In this document: positions 34,231 through 44,927 of the stretch, in pieces
Numbering within the stretch: the first letter of the stretch is position 1
How the letters are laid out: each line of letters opens with the position of its first letter
NCBI GenBank assembly: GCA_039090855.1
Contig: CM076995.1
Coordinates: forward strand, 117,924,770-117,988,769
DNA length: 64,000 nucleotides
Reading direction: 5' to 3'
Source of the DNA: Macrothele yani
Taxonomy: Eukaryota; Arthropoda; Arachnida; Araneae; Macrothelidae
Program-made: the position numbers and the translations under genes
Notes under the pieces: generated by a model
What the model was told of the DNA's origin: nothing
Seen by the model: the letters and a program-made list of their open reading frames with translations, nothing else
The model's database searches: none

Positions 34231-34375
34231 TGTAGACATGCAGGGGGTCCCAATATTTATGGTACAGCAGTGAATGTACGAGTACTTCTGTGGAATCACA
34301 CAGATCCCACAGAAGTACATATTTTTAACTGGATTAAAATTACTAGATTTATCACATAGTTCTTATGTGATTAAC

Positions 34376-34477
34376 AATGCATTAATTAATTATGCAACAT
34401 TCAGAATAAGGTAATTATAAATTAAAAATGCATTAATTAATTATGCAACATTCAGAATAAGGTAATTATAAATTAAA
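34376..34477. repeat. 51-bp tandem duplication
   Basis: Two identical units (34376-34426 and 34427-34477), each starting aatgcattaattaattatgc and ending attaaa. Perfect identity implies a recent event. Confidence 0.9.
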
Positions 34478-34519
34478 GAACTCTAAAATTCTCAAGTCTT
34501 TCTCCTGACTTTTTTCCTT

Positions 34520-34700
34520 TTTCTTCTTGAATTTAATGACCACCATGAGCAACTCTGCGAGGATTTAAATAGTCACCCATCACTAATTAACTGGTTACAG
34601 GGAAGGGACAGGGCCAGCACTATTAAACAAATAAACCACCAATGCCCATTTTGGACAAATAGTCAAAACCCTGTGCTGAAGAACACTGTGACCGGGGCAG
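34520..34700 (-). mobile_element. Degenerate SINE, copy 10
   Basis: Recognisable blocks: aatgaccaccatgagcaact, catcactaattaactggtta, cagggaagggacagggccag and accggggcag. The family is clear, but box A and box B are eroded, so this is an old copy. Confidence 0.75.
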
Positions 34701-34749
34701 CTCATTTGACTTCATATGTTATGTATAATTAAAATGATACAGTCTGAAT

Positions 34750-35390
34750 AGTACCTTTTTCCCCGTATCAGCCACACCAACGAATGACCATCAGACTGAT
34801 GGACTATATACAGTAACTTGTCAGTCCAAATCACTTAGTCAAAGGGAATAGCGGCTTGTGGAATGCTGCTTGATCTTGGTAGCCTATGTCATGCATTGTC
34901 CTTTGCACTGTATTGGTGCTAACATCAGAACTAATTGTCTTACATAGGGTTTGTGTGGTTTGAGACAGTGTTGATTCGCTTTCTAAGCAGACAGTGGGTC
35001 GAACACTCTGGTCAGAGATACACACACACAACACACTGACTAGCTAGAAAATTAACACTTGCTCATCTCTCTCTCTCAAGCATACGCAGCACCCCATTGA
35101 GAATCTTTACAAAATCCATACTAGAGCTTTAACATCACTGCTGTCATGTTATGTTCTTTGTTAGCTTCAGTGGTTTACCGTGTTGTTTTATGGAAAATTC
35201 AGCCCCAGTCTGCTTCTATTTGCATGTCACATCACCAACTGTCGACCCAGGGATCTTCAGTGCCACTGAAATATCACTACAGAATAATTGCTTATATGGC
35301 ACTCTACTGTCAGTCTTTACCAGAAATCAGTTGACCCTGTTGATCGAAGAATCTCGTGATTGAAAACTCGAGCTTCACGCAACAATATCA
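34750..35390 (-). pseudogene. Tc1-like transposase N-terminal fragment
   Basis: On the minus strand the first helix-turn-helix region reads DISVALKIPGSTVGDVTCK, followed by a GRPRKLT-like block (GKPLKLT). The second reads SDVSTNTVQRTMHDIGYQ, then AAFHKPLFPLTK. Frames are broken and the catalytic half is absent on this strand. Its orientation is opposite to the fragment at 34000-34230, so the two may be parts of one rearranged element or of two. Confidence 0.65.
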
Positions 35391-35431
35391 CAATAAACAT
35401 AGAAATTGAGTGAAAAAACACAGGTACTATA

Positions 35432-36666
35432 CAGGGTGCGTAGGAAAGTCCCTTTAGCCTGGAATAACTTGGGAACGGAGAGAGGTACAGTTATGCAAGT
35501 GAGATAACGGTATAGTAAAGTGACTACGCCCGATCAAATGCAACCGATAGCAGTGCCCGTAGTGGCGAAATGCGGAAATTAGCCATTGCAAATTGAAAAC
35601 GAAAAGAGATAGAGCAAAATTTCCAACTACAAAGTTGTAGAGCATCATGACGATGATGGGCAAAACACGTAACAATATTAACAAATAAAGGTATCTTGAT
35701 CACGCTAGTTACCTTAAATGAAAAACTTTTACAACAAAGTTCGTAAGTTCGGGAGCTTTCGACCTTATCTTAGGTCTTCATATCAATTAATTAGTACAAA
35801 ACGATATTTGTTTCACATGGATAAGATAAATTGTCGCCTGAATACCCTACAATGTCCGAAATTGATGCGCAATGATTCGAATCTGCATATTTCACATTTC
35901 GCAAATGTAGCCATATGCAAATACAGATTGTGACATTGTACCGTACCCATGAAATAAAAACCAGTAGCAAGATGTACCCTGATCATAAGTTTAGGTCTGC
36001 ATACGCTGTGTGAGAAAGGCGAGCTTGGATTTCTGGGGTTACGTAAAAATAAAGTGTATGCAACAGCGCCTACAAGTCTGCTGGATCTATGCCTTCGTGT
36101 TACAGATGCTTGCAATAGTGTGACACCTTCCATGCTGAGGAATGTGCATGCAGAGTTACTTTCACGAATACAATGTGTATCATGGACAATGGCAAACTCT
36201 TCGAACATACTCGACATTAACTTTTTATCACTGTGCGCCAGTTTGCCTTTTTTGTTTTGTCTGAAGTCATCAAACTGTATTGACATAAGTATGCATTTAT
36301 GCAATAAATTGTGTGTACTTGCTCATACCTATGCCTGTTCCCTTCAAACATCCACACAAAAGGTTGTGCATCGATTTCGGACATTTTAGGGTATTCAGGC
36401 GACAATTTATATTATCCGTGTGAAACAAATGTCGTTTTGTACTAATTAATTGATGCTCTACAACTTTGTAATTGGAAATGTTTCTCTATCTCTTTTCGTT
36501 TTTGATTTGCAATGGCTAACTTCTGCATTTCGCCTCTAGGGGTGCTGCTATCGGTTGCATTCGATCGGGCGTAGTCGCTTTACTATACCGTTATTTCACT
36601 TGCATATCTGTACCTCTCTCTGTTCACAAGTTATTCCAGGCTAAAGGGACTTTCCTATGCACCCTA
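35432..36666. mobile_element. Long-terminal-inverted-repeat element, non-autonomous
   Basis: A 1.23-kb unit flanked by TA dinucleotides, with ends cagggtgcgtaggaaagtcc and its near complement. The inverted repeats run from 35432 to about 35645 and from about 36453 to 36666, and resume further in (35788-35870 against about 36370-36445, with aaattgtcgcctgaatac). The left arm carries an extra block of about 140 bp. The middle (about 35880-36360) has an open frame of 163 codons on the minus strand without recognised motifs, so no transposase is evident. It resembles a foldback/MITE-like derivative of a TA-inserting DNA transposon. Confidence 0.78.
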
Positions 36667-38194
36667 TATGTGACTGTGTTTTTCTCTCAGTTCCTATGTT
36701 CATTGAGGCATCTCATGTTCACAATCATGTTATTGTCTCATTATAGTCCTATGAGCATGTTTATAGGTGGGTCATTGATGTGGTGCTTGTGTAGGGCTTA
36801 GTTAACTATCAACAGAGTGGTGTCTAGATATTAATGGATGGGCAGTGCAGTTTGCAACTGAAAGGGGGGGAAAAAAACTTGGTGAAAAGAAAGTGCATGA
36901 CTGCCTCCAAAATTTAAAGTCATATGAAAGATTATCGGTAGAACAAAAATTTTACACAATCAAGTTGTAGGGATATACTTAAGCTATCAAGAGTCGAAAT
37001 GTTAGATGTTGCCACTCATGTAATCACTTTATGGTCATTTACAGTGATTTCTTGCCTGTTGTCAATTTTCAGTTCCTTTTCAACAAGTATAATTGATAAG
37101 CAGTGATTTTTATTTTCGATATTTCAAACATTTCTATCCAGTCCCATCTTGTTTCATTTGCTAGATTTTTGTGCTATCTCATACAGGTCTTCACCACTTT
37201 ATAGTAATTACCAGTGTCAAAAAAGTCTAGAAAAGCATCCCACTGTGTATACCTTCTTACAGCTCTGCTTTTATTTCTCTTAATGTTTAGGTAATTTTTT
37301 AAACAATGTATTATACAAAACAAAATCATATTTAACTTATTTATGTTCAGGAATTTTTAGAAACACTTGTGGTAGAAAGAGTTGAAACAAAAGCATTTAA
37401 TAACATTTTGTCCATTATTTGGAGCTATTTTTCTTAAAACAGCTCAAAAATCTTTACTGAAATTTCTTGTGGTTTCATCCACGTTGTTTACATATTGCCT
37501 TTGAGTGAAGATGAAGTACTTTTGTAGCAGGAAATGTTCTATCAAGTTTACTTGTGTTCATAGGTTGTCTGTTTTATTTTACTTTTGCTCAAATTATTTT
37601 TAATTAATAGAATAAAGTAATTCTTTCTGATAAAAGGAACTTAAATTCTTCCAAACTATCTAATTGTTTTGTAGGGGGTGGGGGTTTCTGAAATTGATTC
37701 CACAAAGGACAACAGAGAAACTAAATATTGAAAAATAATACACTTGGGGTCCTGTCACATAGTCCTTAGTGGCAATTGTTTTTGTAAACCATACATTTGA
37801 AAATGTTCTGATGAATTTAAATATTCATTCAGGCTGTGTTATAATAATTTCAATATAAAAGGGTATTTGTGTAAAACCTGAAAATCAAATATATCCTTAA
37901 ACATGTCATATCTGCAGTTTTGTGCATTTGTTTATGTTCAGCACTTATTAAATTTCATTTCTGACTAGAATTCTTGGTAAAAATTGTACTTTATCCTAAG
38001 CTTGGTAATAATGGATGACATGGCTATTCTTATAATAATGCATTTTAAATATCTCCAAATTATGTGTTTTTTCTCAAGAATAAAAGGAAATTATATGGCA
38101 AATTTTTGGGTAGTACACACCTACCCCTTCCTCGGGACTACAGCTATAATAGGTGTTGCCATTCATGAGGTAAATTCCGACCTTTCAAATCATT
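36667..38194. other. Unrecognised AT-rich stretch
   Basis: No gene or named element is seen. Open frames are short; some low-complexity G runs occur (36866, 37675). Confidence 0.45.
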
Positions 38195-38360
38195 TAATGT
38201 TGTATCTCTTATGTTTCCAGTCCTGACAATTTTTTCTTGAAAAAGTGCTGTTGAAGTATCAGAACTTCTACAGTATCTCAAAGCACTTAATGTCCTGTAT
38301 TTTGAACCTGTCTGTCCAAACCTATTTTGTTTGTCAAATTTTTAATTGCTGCATGTAAAA
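38195..38360 (-). mobile_element. Penelope-like GIY-YIG fragment, inverted relative to the larger copy
   Basis: The complement of this stretch matches about 40680-40850, sharing gatactgtagaagttctga, cactttttcaag and tttgacaaacaaaata-type words. It corresponds to the region after the GIY-YIG domain (CFGYCRSSDTSTTLFQEQIV in the larger copy). Confidence 0.7.
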
Positions 38361-38399
38361 ACCAATACCCCTGCTAAACTTTTTTTTCTGAATTTAATT

Positions 38400-38590
38400 A
38401 TTTCTTTGAGCATCTAAGAATCTACAAAGTCTCCCATTCCTCATTTAGGGCAAATGGTTCCAGGGAAGGGACAAAACCAGCACTGCAAACAAATCCAATG
38501 CTCATGCCTTATTCAGGACTCAAAACTCTGGCCTGTCTCAGCAGATTAGCCAGAAGCCCGCACCGATGACTGCATGGCCACCAAGACAAC
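38400..38590 (-). mobile_element. Degenerate SINE, copy 11
   Basis: Blocks of the family remain (cctcatttagggcaaatggt, tccagggaagggacaaaacc), followed by an eroded tRNA-like head. An old copy. Confidence 0.65.
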
Positions 38591-39389
38591 CTTTAGCTAA
38601 ACTTCTATGTTTTGAAATGAAAAATTCCATTATGTTCATAAGCCCCTGCATATCATGAACAAGTGATCAGGCATTAGAGAAGAGTTCACATGTCAAGCCC
38701 AATTCTTTGATATGCTGATTTGAACTGTGTTTGGATGGTGCATTGTCTCTAATTACACCATTTAGGAATAGAACAAGAATGCAGCAACTCTTATGGAAAG
38801 GTCAGGCTGATAAGAAAAAGGTAGAGGTGCATGTGAAAACATGACCAGCACCCAAAGACAGCTACACAATCAAAGCCCATGAACAGGGGAAATGGTCAGA
38901 AGTTCTGCTCAGATCACTGTCAGCAGGGATCCAATAGTAGAATGGAGCTTCATGTTAAGATCCAGTGACCAAACAGAGGAATGGTGGCTAAAAGAGCTGT
39001 GTGACATGCCAAATAGTGTGTATTGGTCAAGTACGGGCATTACGTGAGGGTGATGTGATAAACATAGTGTGACAGCTTCAAACTGAATTTCCAGACACGC
39101 CATACAGATGGTGCAGTCCAAATCAAATTTCAGTTTTTTGAAGAATTGCAGAGAGCCAAATGATTATGGTTAGATAAGACTTAAAGGTGGGGCAGTTAAA
39201 TTAAGTAAGTTGGCAACTATTTCTCGTAGGCACCATGGAAGGTGTAGGTGAAGCTTCCTTGGTCTCAAGGATTATACACAGCATAGAATACTAGAAGTAG
39301 AAATAATACTAAAGTAATTGCTTTAAAAAACAGTCAAGAGTATATCCCTAGTACTTTTGGAATAAGAAAAATATATTTAAAAAATGAAA

Positions 39390-40860
39390 GAACTTAGCAA
39401 ACCTATATATGAAGAAATTGAGGGCAATCCACTGGAATTGACATTAAAAAAAAACTATAATAAGCTGATAGTCTTTAAAAAGAAACAACAAGCTAAGTTT
39501 AAATTTCTACAACTTTTCAAAATTACATTACAGAATACCTCAGAATACCTCAATTAAGCTTCATAAACCAGATAAACCATTAAGGCCTATTGTGGACTCA
39601 AAAAACTCATACATGCTAAATCTTTAATATTATCTCCTGAGCCAACTGAGAAAATTTTTTACAGATCCCCTTGCCTTACTAAAAACTCAAAACTTGAACA
39701 TCCTATTGTTGCTAGTCTCGACATTAAATCTACATAGATACAGATTGTTTTTTGGAGTTCCTCACAAAAGATTTGGCTGACAAAATAGTCTTTCATGACC
39801 ACAGTAAAGAAGAACTGACAGGAATTTTTGAAATACTGATATTTTCTTTAAAAAACAACTGTTTTCAATTTAGCTGCAAATTCTACAAGCAAACTTCTGG
39901 ATTAGCTGTGGGCTCATCGGTAACCTTTTCTTGCAAAGTACTATGTAGGAAAACTAGAAGAAAAGGTTTCTATTGTATCTACAGAACAATCTTCAGTCTA
40001 TATGCAAGATATTTTATATGGATGATGATATTTTCATTATAGAAAACAAAAATGTCTCTTCCATATGACATCTTTGACTGGTTCCACTCCCTAGATGAAA
40101 ACTTGTGATTCACCCTTGAATTGCAAAAGATAATAGATAATTAGCTCAATTTTTTTAACTTGTCATTAGAAGTAAAAGAAGGAAAAATTGAAACAAGGTT
40201 ATGTTATACAAGAAATCTACCAGCAATAATAAAATGTTAGACTCTCTATCAAATCATCCGAATTACATAAAAACAAACATGGCCACTCAATTTTTAGGTA
40301 AGATTAATGTTCTAAATTCTTTAGAATTGAAAAAATGCTCAAAAGAAGGAATTGAAAAAAAGTTTTGGAAGATAATACTAGTCAACAAAATTCTTAATAA
40401 AAAGAAAAGGATCAGAAGTCAGAAACTAAGTTTCAGTTTTAAAACTAAAAAAATTACTTACCATAAAGGACTGTTTGAAAAATTTCAGAAGATTAGTGAA
40501 AAGTTTCTAATCAGACTGGCTCCAGGATTGCAAAATAAAATTTGTAACTACCTTCCAAAATTAAAGCAAAAAGAAGAAAACATCCTTTTAGAGGAAGGTG
40601 TGGGCTGCAACATAAAATGTGAGTGTGGTCTCAGCTGTGTGGGGAAAAGCAGGCAGACATCTTAAAACCAGATTGGCAGAACATGAAGCTGCAATTAAAT
40701 ATATGACAAACAAAACAGGTTGAGACAGACATATTGCTTTGGGATACTGTAGAAGTTCTGACACATCAACAACACTTTTTCAAGAGCAAATTGTGAGAAG
40801 GACTGGAAATAAAGAGAAGAGGAGATGCAACATTTAAATGATAAGTAATTGAAGTTTTAT
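39390..40860 (+). pseudogene. Degraded Penelope-like retroelement (RT and GIY-YIG)
   Basis: Plus-strand frames with stops. At 39752-40042 the RT core is visible: FYKQTSGLAVGSSVT (Penelope motif, usually QTxGLxMGSP/S) and a ruined YVDD region (YARYFIWMMIF). HSLDENL-FTLEL follows near 40085. At 40201-40665 an open 154-codon frame carries LSNHPNYIKTNM and, at its end, GCNIKCECGLSCVGKSRQT, the start of a cysteine-bearing GIY-YIG domain with the YxG altered to CVG. Traces of RLAEHEAAIKYM and CFGYCRSSDTS follow in broken frame. This is a different subfamily from the insertion at 25050, whose GIY-YIG lacks the cysteines. Confidence 0.78.
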
Positions 40861-40920
40861 GGAAATGTTGCATGAGATTATATGCTGCAGTTTAAGATAG
40901 GTTTTATATACGAAAATCCT

Positions 40921-43457
40921 CCAAATCATCATCATCATCATCATTGTCAACCATTATCAATCCACTGCTGGACGAAGGTCTCCCCAAGTTTCCTCCACAA
41001 CGGTCTGTCTTGTGCCAGTCTCCTCCATGTCACTCCCGCATATTTACGAATTTCATCCACCCATCTCCCATGTGGTCTTTTTCTGGGTCTTTTCCTGTCC
41101 CTTGGAATCCAATCTAAAATTTCGGCTGTCCATCTATGGTCTGTCCTTCTGGCAGTATGTCCAGCCCATTGCCATTTCAGGGATTTAACTCTGATCATGA
41201 TGTCTTCCACTCTCGTCATTTTTCGGATCCACGAGTTCCTCTTCTTATCTCTCCTGGTTATACCAAGCATGCACCTCTCCATGCTGCTTTGAGTTGTCTG
41301 CAGCCTTTGTATGTCTCTTTTAGTTAAGGTCCACGTCTCTGCACCATACGTAAGCACTGGAAGGATGCATTGATCAAACACTTTTCTTTTAAGACATAAT
41401 GGCATATTGCTCTTGAAAATTATGCTGTTTCTTCCAAAAGCTCTCCAGGCAAGTTTTGTACGCCGATTAATTTCTTCATCAATGTGACCCTCACTTGATA
41501 TCTGCTGTCCAAGATAAACATACGTATCTGTTATCTCCAGTTTTTCTCCATCAATCGATAAATCTTCATTTCTTGTAAAAGCATTGAACATCACTTTTGT
41601 CTTCTGAAAGTTCATTTTTAATCCCACTTCTTTACTCTTGTCAGCAAGTTCCTGGATCATACTCTGCAGCTCTGATGGGGTAGTTGCAAAAATGACTACG
41701 TCATCAGCAAAACGAAGGTGGGTTAGATAATCTCCATTAATCTTTATCCCTTTGTTTTCCCAGTTCAGTGATTGAAAGACATTTTCCAATGTGGCATTAA
41801 AGAGCTTCGGAGATATGGTGTCACCTTGTCTCACTCCCTTTCCAATTTTTATGTGTGTTGTATTTTCAAACAGCCGAATCTTTGCACTTGCATTTTCATA
41901 GATGTTATTAATAATATTAATGTATGCATCTTCAATACCGCAGGATTTCAGAGCCGTGGTAACTGCTGATGGTTTCACCGAATCAAAGGCTTTTTCATAA
42001 TCGATAAAAGCCATGCACAATGGAAGTTCATATTCCCTCGCTCTTTCAATTAGTTCTCTCAGTACGTGGATATGATCTATTGTGCTGTAGCCACTCCTGA
42101 ATCCAGCTTGTTCTCTCGGTTGAGCCATGTCCAGTGTTACCTTCAAGCGGTGTGAAAGAACTTTAGTGAAGATTTTATAAACCACTGATAGGAGGCTGAT
42201 AGGTCTGTAGTTCCTGAGATCCTCAATGTCACCTTTTTTATGTAGCAGGATCATTGTAGCATTGTTCCAATCCTCAGGAATCTTCCCTTCATTAAGGCAT
42301 CGAGTGAAAATTTGGGCGAGTACTGTTTCAATTTCTCCACTTGCTTCTTGTATGATGTCTATAGTAATTCCATCTTCTCCTGGAGCTTTCCCTCGCTTCA
42401 TGTTCTTGATTGCATGAGCAACTTCTGCTGGGAGGACTGGAAGAACTCTGGTACCTTTCATGATGTCTGGAGTACATGTATCATCCCTTTCATATAATTT
42501 GGAGTAGAAATCTTTCACTCTTGTCAAAATTTCGCCTCTATTTCTTGTTATAGAACCATCTTCTTTTCTCAGAGCCATAATCTGTTTTGTTCCCTTACTG
42601 AGATGTCCCTTTGCTATCTTCAGGCTTTGGTTGTTTTCAATTGCTTTCCTCACTAGCTCACAGTTGAATTTCCTTACGTCTTCAGTGATACTTTTTCGTG
42701 TTGTCTTGCATAGCTCCATATATTCCACTTTGGAAGTCACATCTTCTTTAGTTGTCCTCATCTCTCTTCTTTTTTGCATCAACGTTTTGGTTATTCCTGA
42801 TAATTTGTTCACATGCAACTTGTTCTTAGACCCAGCTAATTTTGTTGCTGTTTCCATTAGAGCTTTGGTTACTTTTCTGTTAACTTCCGAAATATCCACT
42901 TCTTCCGATGTTAGGCCTTCTAAAGCAGAGAATCTGTTCTTCAGTTCCAACTTGAAAGTATTATGGTGTTTTTTAAGGTTGGTTATGTCAATACATTTTG
43001 TTTGTCTTATGAGCTTGCCACGTTCCAGTTTAGTGTTGAGGTGCATCTTACATCTCACCAATCTATGGTCACTACCTGTGTTGAACTTGTTCAGCACACT
43101 GCAGTCTTCGATGATGAATTTTTTGTTACACATAATAAAATCAATTTCACTTGTCGTCCCAATTGGATGTCTCCATGTCCATTTCCTGTGTGGCTTTTTC
43201 TTGAAAAAGGAGTTCAAGATGAAAAATCCTTCTGCCTCTGCAAACTCAACGAGAGTATTTCCACGCTGGTTTCTGTTGCCGTGACCGAATTTACCTACTG
43301 AAGTTTCATTCTGTTGCCGTTGCCCTATTTTTGCATTGAAATCTCCCATAATTATCTTCAAGTGCTGCTTACCTTTATTATTTAGATGACGAATTTCCTC
43401 ATAAAATTCTTCAATTTCTTCTTCAGGATGACTTGTGGTGGGTGCATAAGTTTGAAT
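40921..43457 (-). mobile_element. RTE-clade LINE, copy L3 (best preserved)
   Basis: A 2.5-kb minus-strand copy from the (ATG)n tail at 40926-40944 to a 5' truncation point near 43457, within the endonuclease domain (about IQTYAPTTSH). It is closely similar to L1, L2 and L4 but its ORF is uninterrupted. The 5' end abuts an unrelated inverted repeat (43461-43795), which supplies the upstream codons of the open frame. Confidence 0.92.
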
Positions 43458-43532
43458 AAGGAGCGTGTTAGCTTTACACCACGGTGGCCAATAATTCACA
43501 GTGCTATGTATTTTTAAGTCAGCTTCTGACAT
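40947..43532 (-). CDS. Endonuclease-reverse transcriptase ORF of LINE L3
   Basis: An open frame of 861 codons. Residues 1-25 come from flanking sequence; the LINE part starts at about residue 26. The endonuclease catalytic residues present are in MGDFNAKIG (about 62-70), SEIDFIM (about 128-134) and GSDHRLVR (about 153-160). The first 80-90 residues of the domain, with its N and E motifs, are missing. RT motifs: NYRPISLLSVVYKI (441-454), FIDYEKAFDS (509-518), RQGDTISP (568-575) and FADD (608-611). The C-terminus has YGAETWTL and the AGHTARR-HRW and GRWVDEIRKYAG blocks of RTE-type elements. RT could be intact, but the truncated endonuclease should prevent autonomous movement. Confidence 0.88.
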   Translation of the reverse strand: MSEADLKIHSTVNYWPPWCKANTLLIQTYAPTTSHPEEEIEEFYEEIRHLNNKGKQHLKIIMGDFNAKIGQRQQNETSVGKFGHGNRNQRGNTLVEFAEAEGFFILNSFFKKKPHRKWTWRHPIGTTSEIDFIMCNKKFIIEDCSVLNKFNTGSDHRLVRCKMHLNTKLERGKLIRQTKCIDITNLKKHHNTFKLELKNRFSALEGLTSEEVDISEVNRKVTKALMETATKLAGSKNKLHVNKLSGITKTLMQKRREMRTTKEDVTSKVEYMELCKTTRKSITEDVRKFNCELVRKAIENNQSLKIAKGHLSKGTKQIMALRKEDGSITRNRGEILTRVKDFYSKLYERDDTCTPDIMKGTRVLPVLPAEVAHAIKNMKRGKAPGEDGITIDIIQEASGEIETVLAQIFTRCLNEGKIPEDWNNATMILLHKKGDIEDLRNYRPISLLSVVYKIFTKVLSHRLKVTLDMAQPREQAGFRSGYSTIDHIHVLRELIERAREYELPLCMAFIDYEKAFDSVKPSAVTTALKSCGIEDAYINIINNIYENASAKIRLFENTTHIKIGKGVRQGDTISPKLFNATLENVFQSLNWENKGIKINGDYLTHLRFADDVVIFATTPSELQSMIQELADKSKEVGLKMNFQKTKVMFNAFTRNEDLSIDGEKLEITDTYVYLGQQISSEGHIDEEINRRTKLAWRAFGRNSIIFKSNMPLCLKRKVFDQCILPVLTYGAETWTLTKRDIQRLQTTQSSMERCMLGITRRDKKRNSWIRKMTRVEDIMIRVKSLKWQWAGHTARRTDHRWTAEILDWIPRDRKRPRKRPHGRWVDEIRKYAGVTWRRLAQDRPLWRKLGETFVQQWIDNG

Positions 43533-43795
43533 AAATCCGTAAGATGGACTCAGCTACTGAGACTTCTCCAATGTATTTATTTATTTACTGACGCCACGTA
43601 TTTGGAGGATTTTCACCTTGGATCTCGCCCTTTGGATTTAACTGCTATAATATATATATAGCCAGTGCCGTAAATGTCCACCAGATGGAGACGTCTCAGT
43701 AGCTGAGCCCATCTTACAGATTTATGTCAGAAGCTGACTTAAAAATACACATAGCACCGTGGATTGTTTGCCACCGTGGTGTAAAGCTAACGCTC
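43461..43795. repeat. Inverted repeat of about 105 bp arms
   Basis: Left arm 43461-43569 and right arm 43687-43795 are near-perfect complements (shared aagtcagcttctgacataaa and gctttacaccacggtggc), separated by about 117 bp. The outer end of the right arm lies in the tRNA-like sequence at 43770-43841; the left arm includes only the first part of that sequence. Confidence 0.87.
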
Positions 43796-43841
43796 TCGGC
43801 TAGATATCGCGAGATCCGTGGTTCAATTCCACGGCGGCGGC
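43770..43841 (+). tRNA. tRNA-like sequence, likely a SINE head
   Basis: Acceptor arms GCCACCG and CGGCGGC pair except for one A-C mismatch. The D arm is GTGT/ACGC and the T arm CGTGG-TTCAATT-CCACG, with box B GGTTCAATTCC. The anticodon stem CTCG/CGAG closes an 11-nt loop, so it cannot be a normal tRNA. A second tRNA-derived family, distinct from the common SINE, is the likely explanation. Confidence 0.5.
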
Positions 43842-44925
43842 TAAAAACAAGTTTTCGGTTGCTATGTGTTTCTGGAACGTGGAAAGAGCGATGTATTTAT
43901 TTATTTAGGTTTTATATGACGGGCATGTAAAATATTACCAATTATGGTAACTTTTAAATCTTGTAATTGGAAAAAATAAGATGTAGAGCATTAGTTACTA
44001 GTTACTATGGTATTATTGCCAACTGTCATCTGTCCATTACCAGGTGATATGAGTCATCCTTTGGTAATTTATCAATGAGTCTTATCAGGGATAAGACACA
44101 TTGATGGCAGTAGAATACTCTGCTTTCTATTGTCATGTGCACAAAAATTTCTTTTTCTTTCTTTTTCAAGGAAACAGAAGTAACTAACCAGACTAAAATG
44201 TGTGTCCAACATTGTGGATACACAAACAGCTGAGGCACGTGATTTCTGTTTGACCCTGTGGTGAAATTGTATGGAAATGGTACGAAGAGTGTTCCTGTAA
44301 GCAGCTGGTCAGGGAAACACATTGTGAACAAAAATATGTAAGAATTGAAAATTTTTGTGCTTCTAGACTATACTTGGGAAATAAATTCCCTCACTTTGTT
44401 ACTTTGTTTTTCCATTTTCAGAGTTTTTTAACTGAGGCAAAATGTGTAATATTAATATTTCTGGTTGTTAGCTTTGGGTGGGGATTGCGTTTGATCATTT
44501 TGCCTTTATATGAATCATCCCGTGCGTTATCTTGCTATAGGGAATCTTAAATTGTTAAGTGTTTCTGGCTAACTTTAGGATACTGAACACAAAAATGAGA
44601 ATATAAACTGCCTTACCGTTTAAGATGTGACAGGAAATAATGCATTCTACATGTTTTTAGGGAAGGATGTTTTGTTCTGAATGTTGTTTCTCCTAAAACA
44701 AATTTTCTAACAGCTTCTCCCTAAACAATTCATATAGTTTCATTATGGATTGTATCTTTATACACATTAGTAAAAAAAAAAAACACGTTTGTTAGGCTGA
44801 AATTGCCGTCTCGTTGGTCTGTGGCGCGCGTTTCAGATGGGGCATTGGTGGTGTGTTTCATAGACGTAGCCAAGAAAGGGTCCTTGAGTCCGGAACCCCC
44901 GTGAGCATGAATTTCACGCGATATA
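43842..44925. other. Unrecognised stretch
   Basis: No gene recognised. Open frames are short and do not resemble known proteins. Confidence 0.4.
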
Positions 44926-44927
44926 TA

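Noticed and set aside
42631..43284. 217-codon plus-strand open frame
   Set aside because: It is the antisense of the intact LINE L3 ORF, and similar antisense frames appear in every LINE copy.
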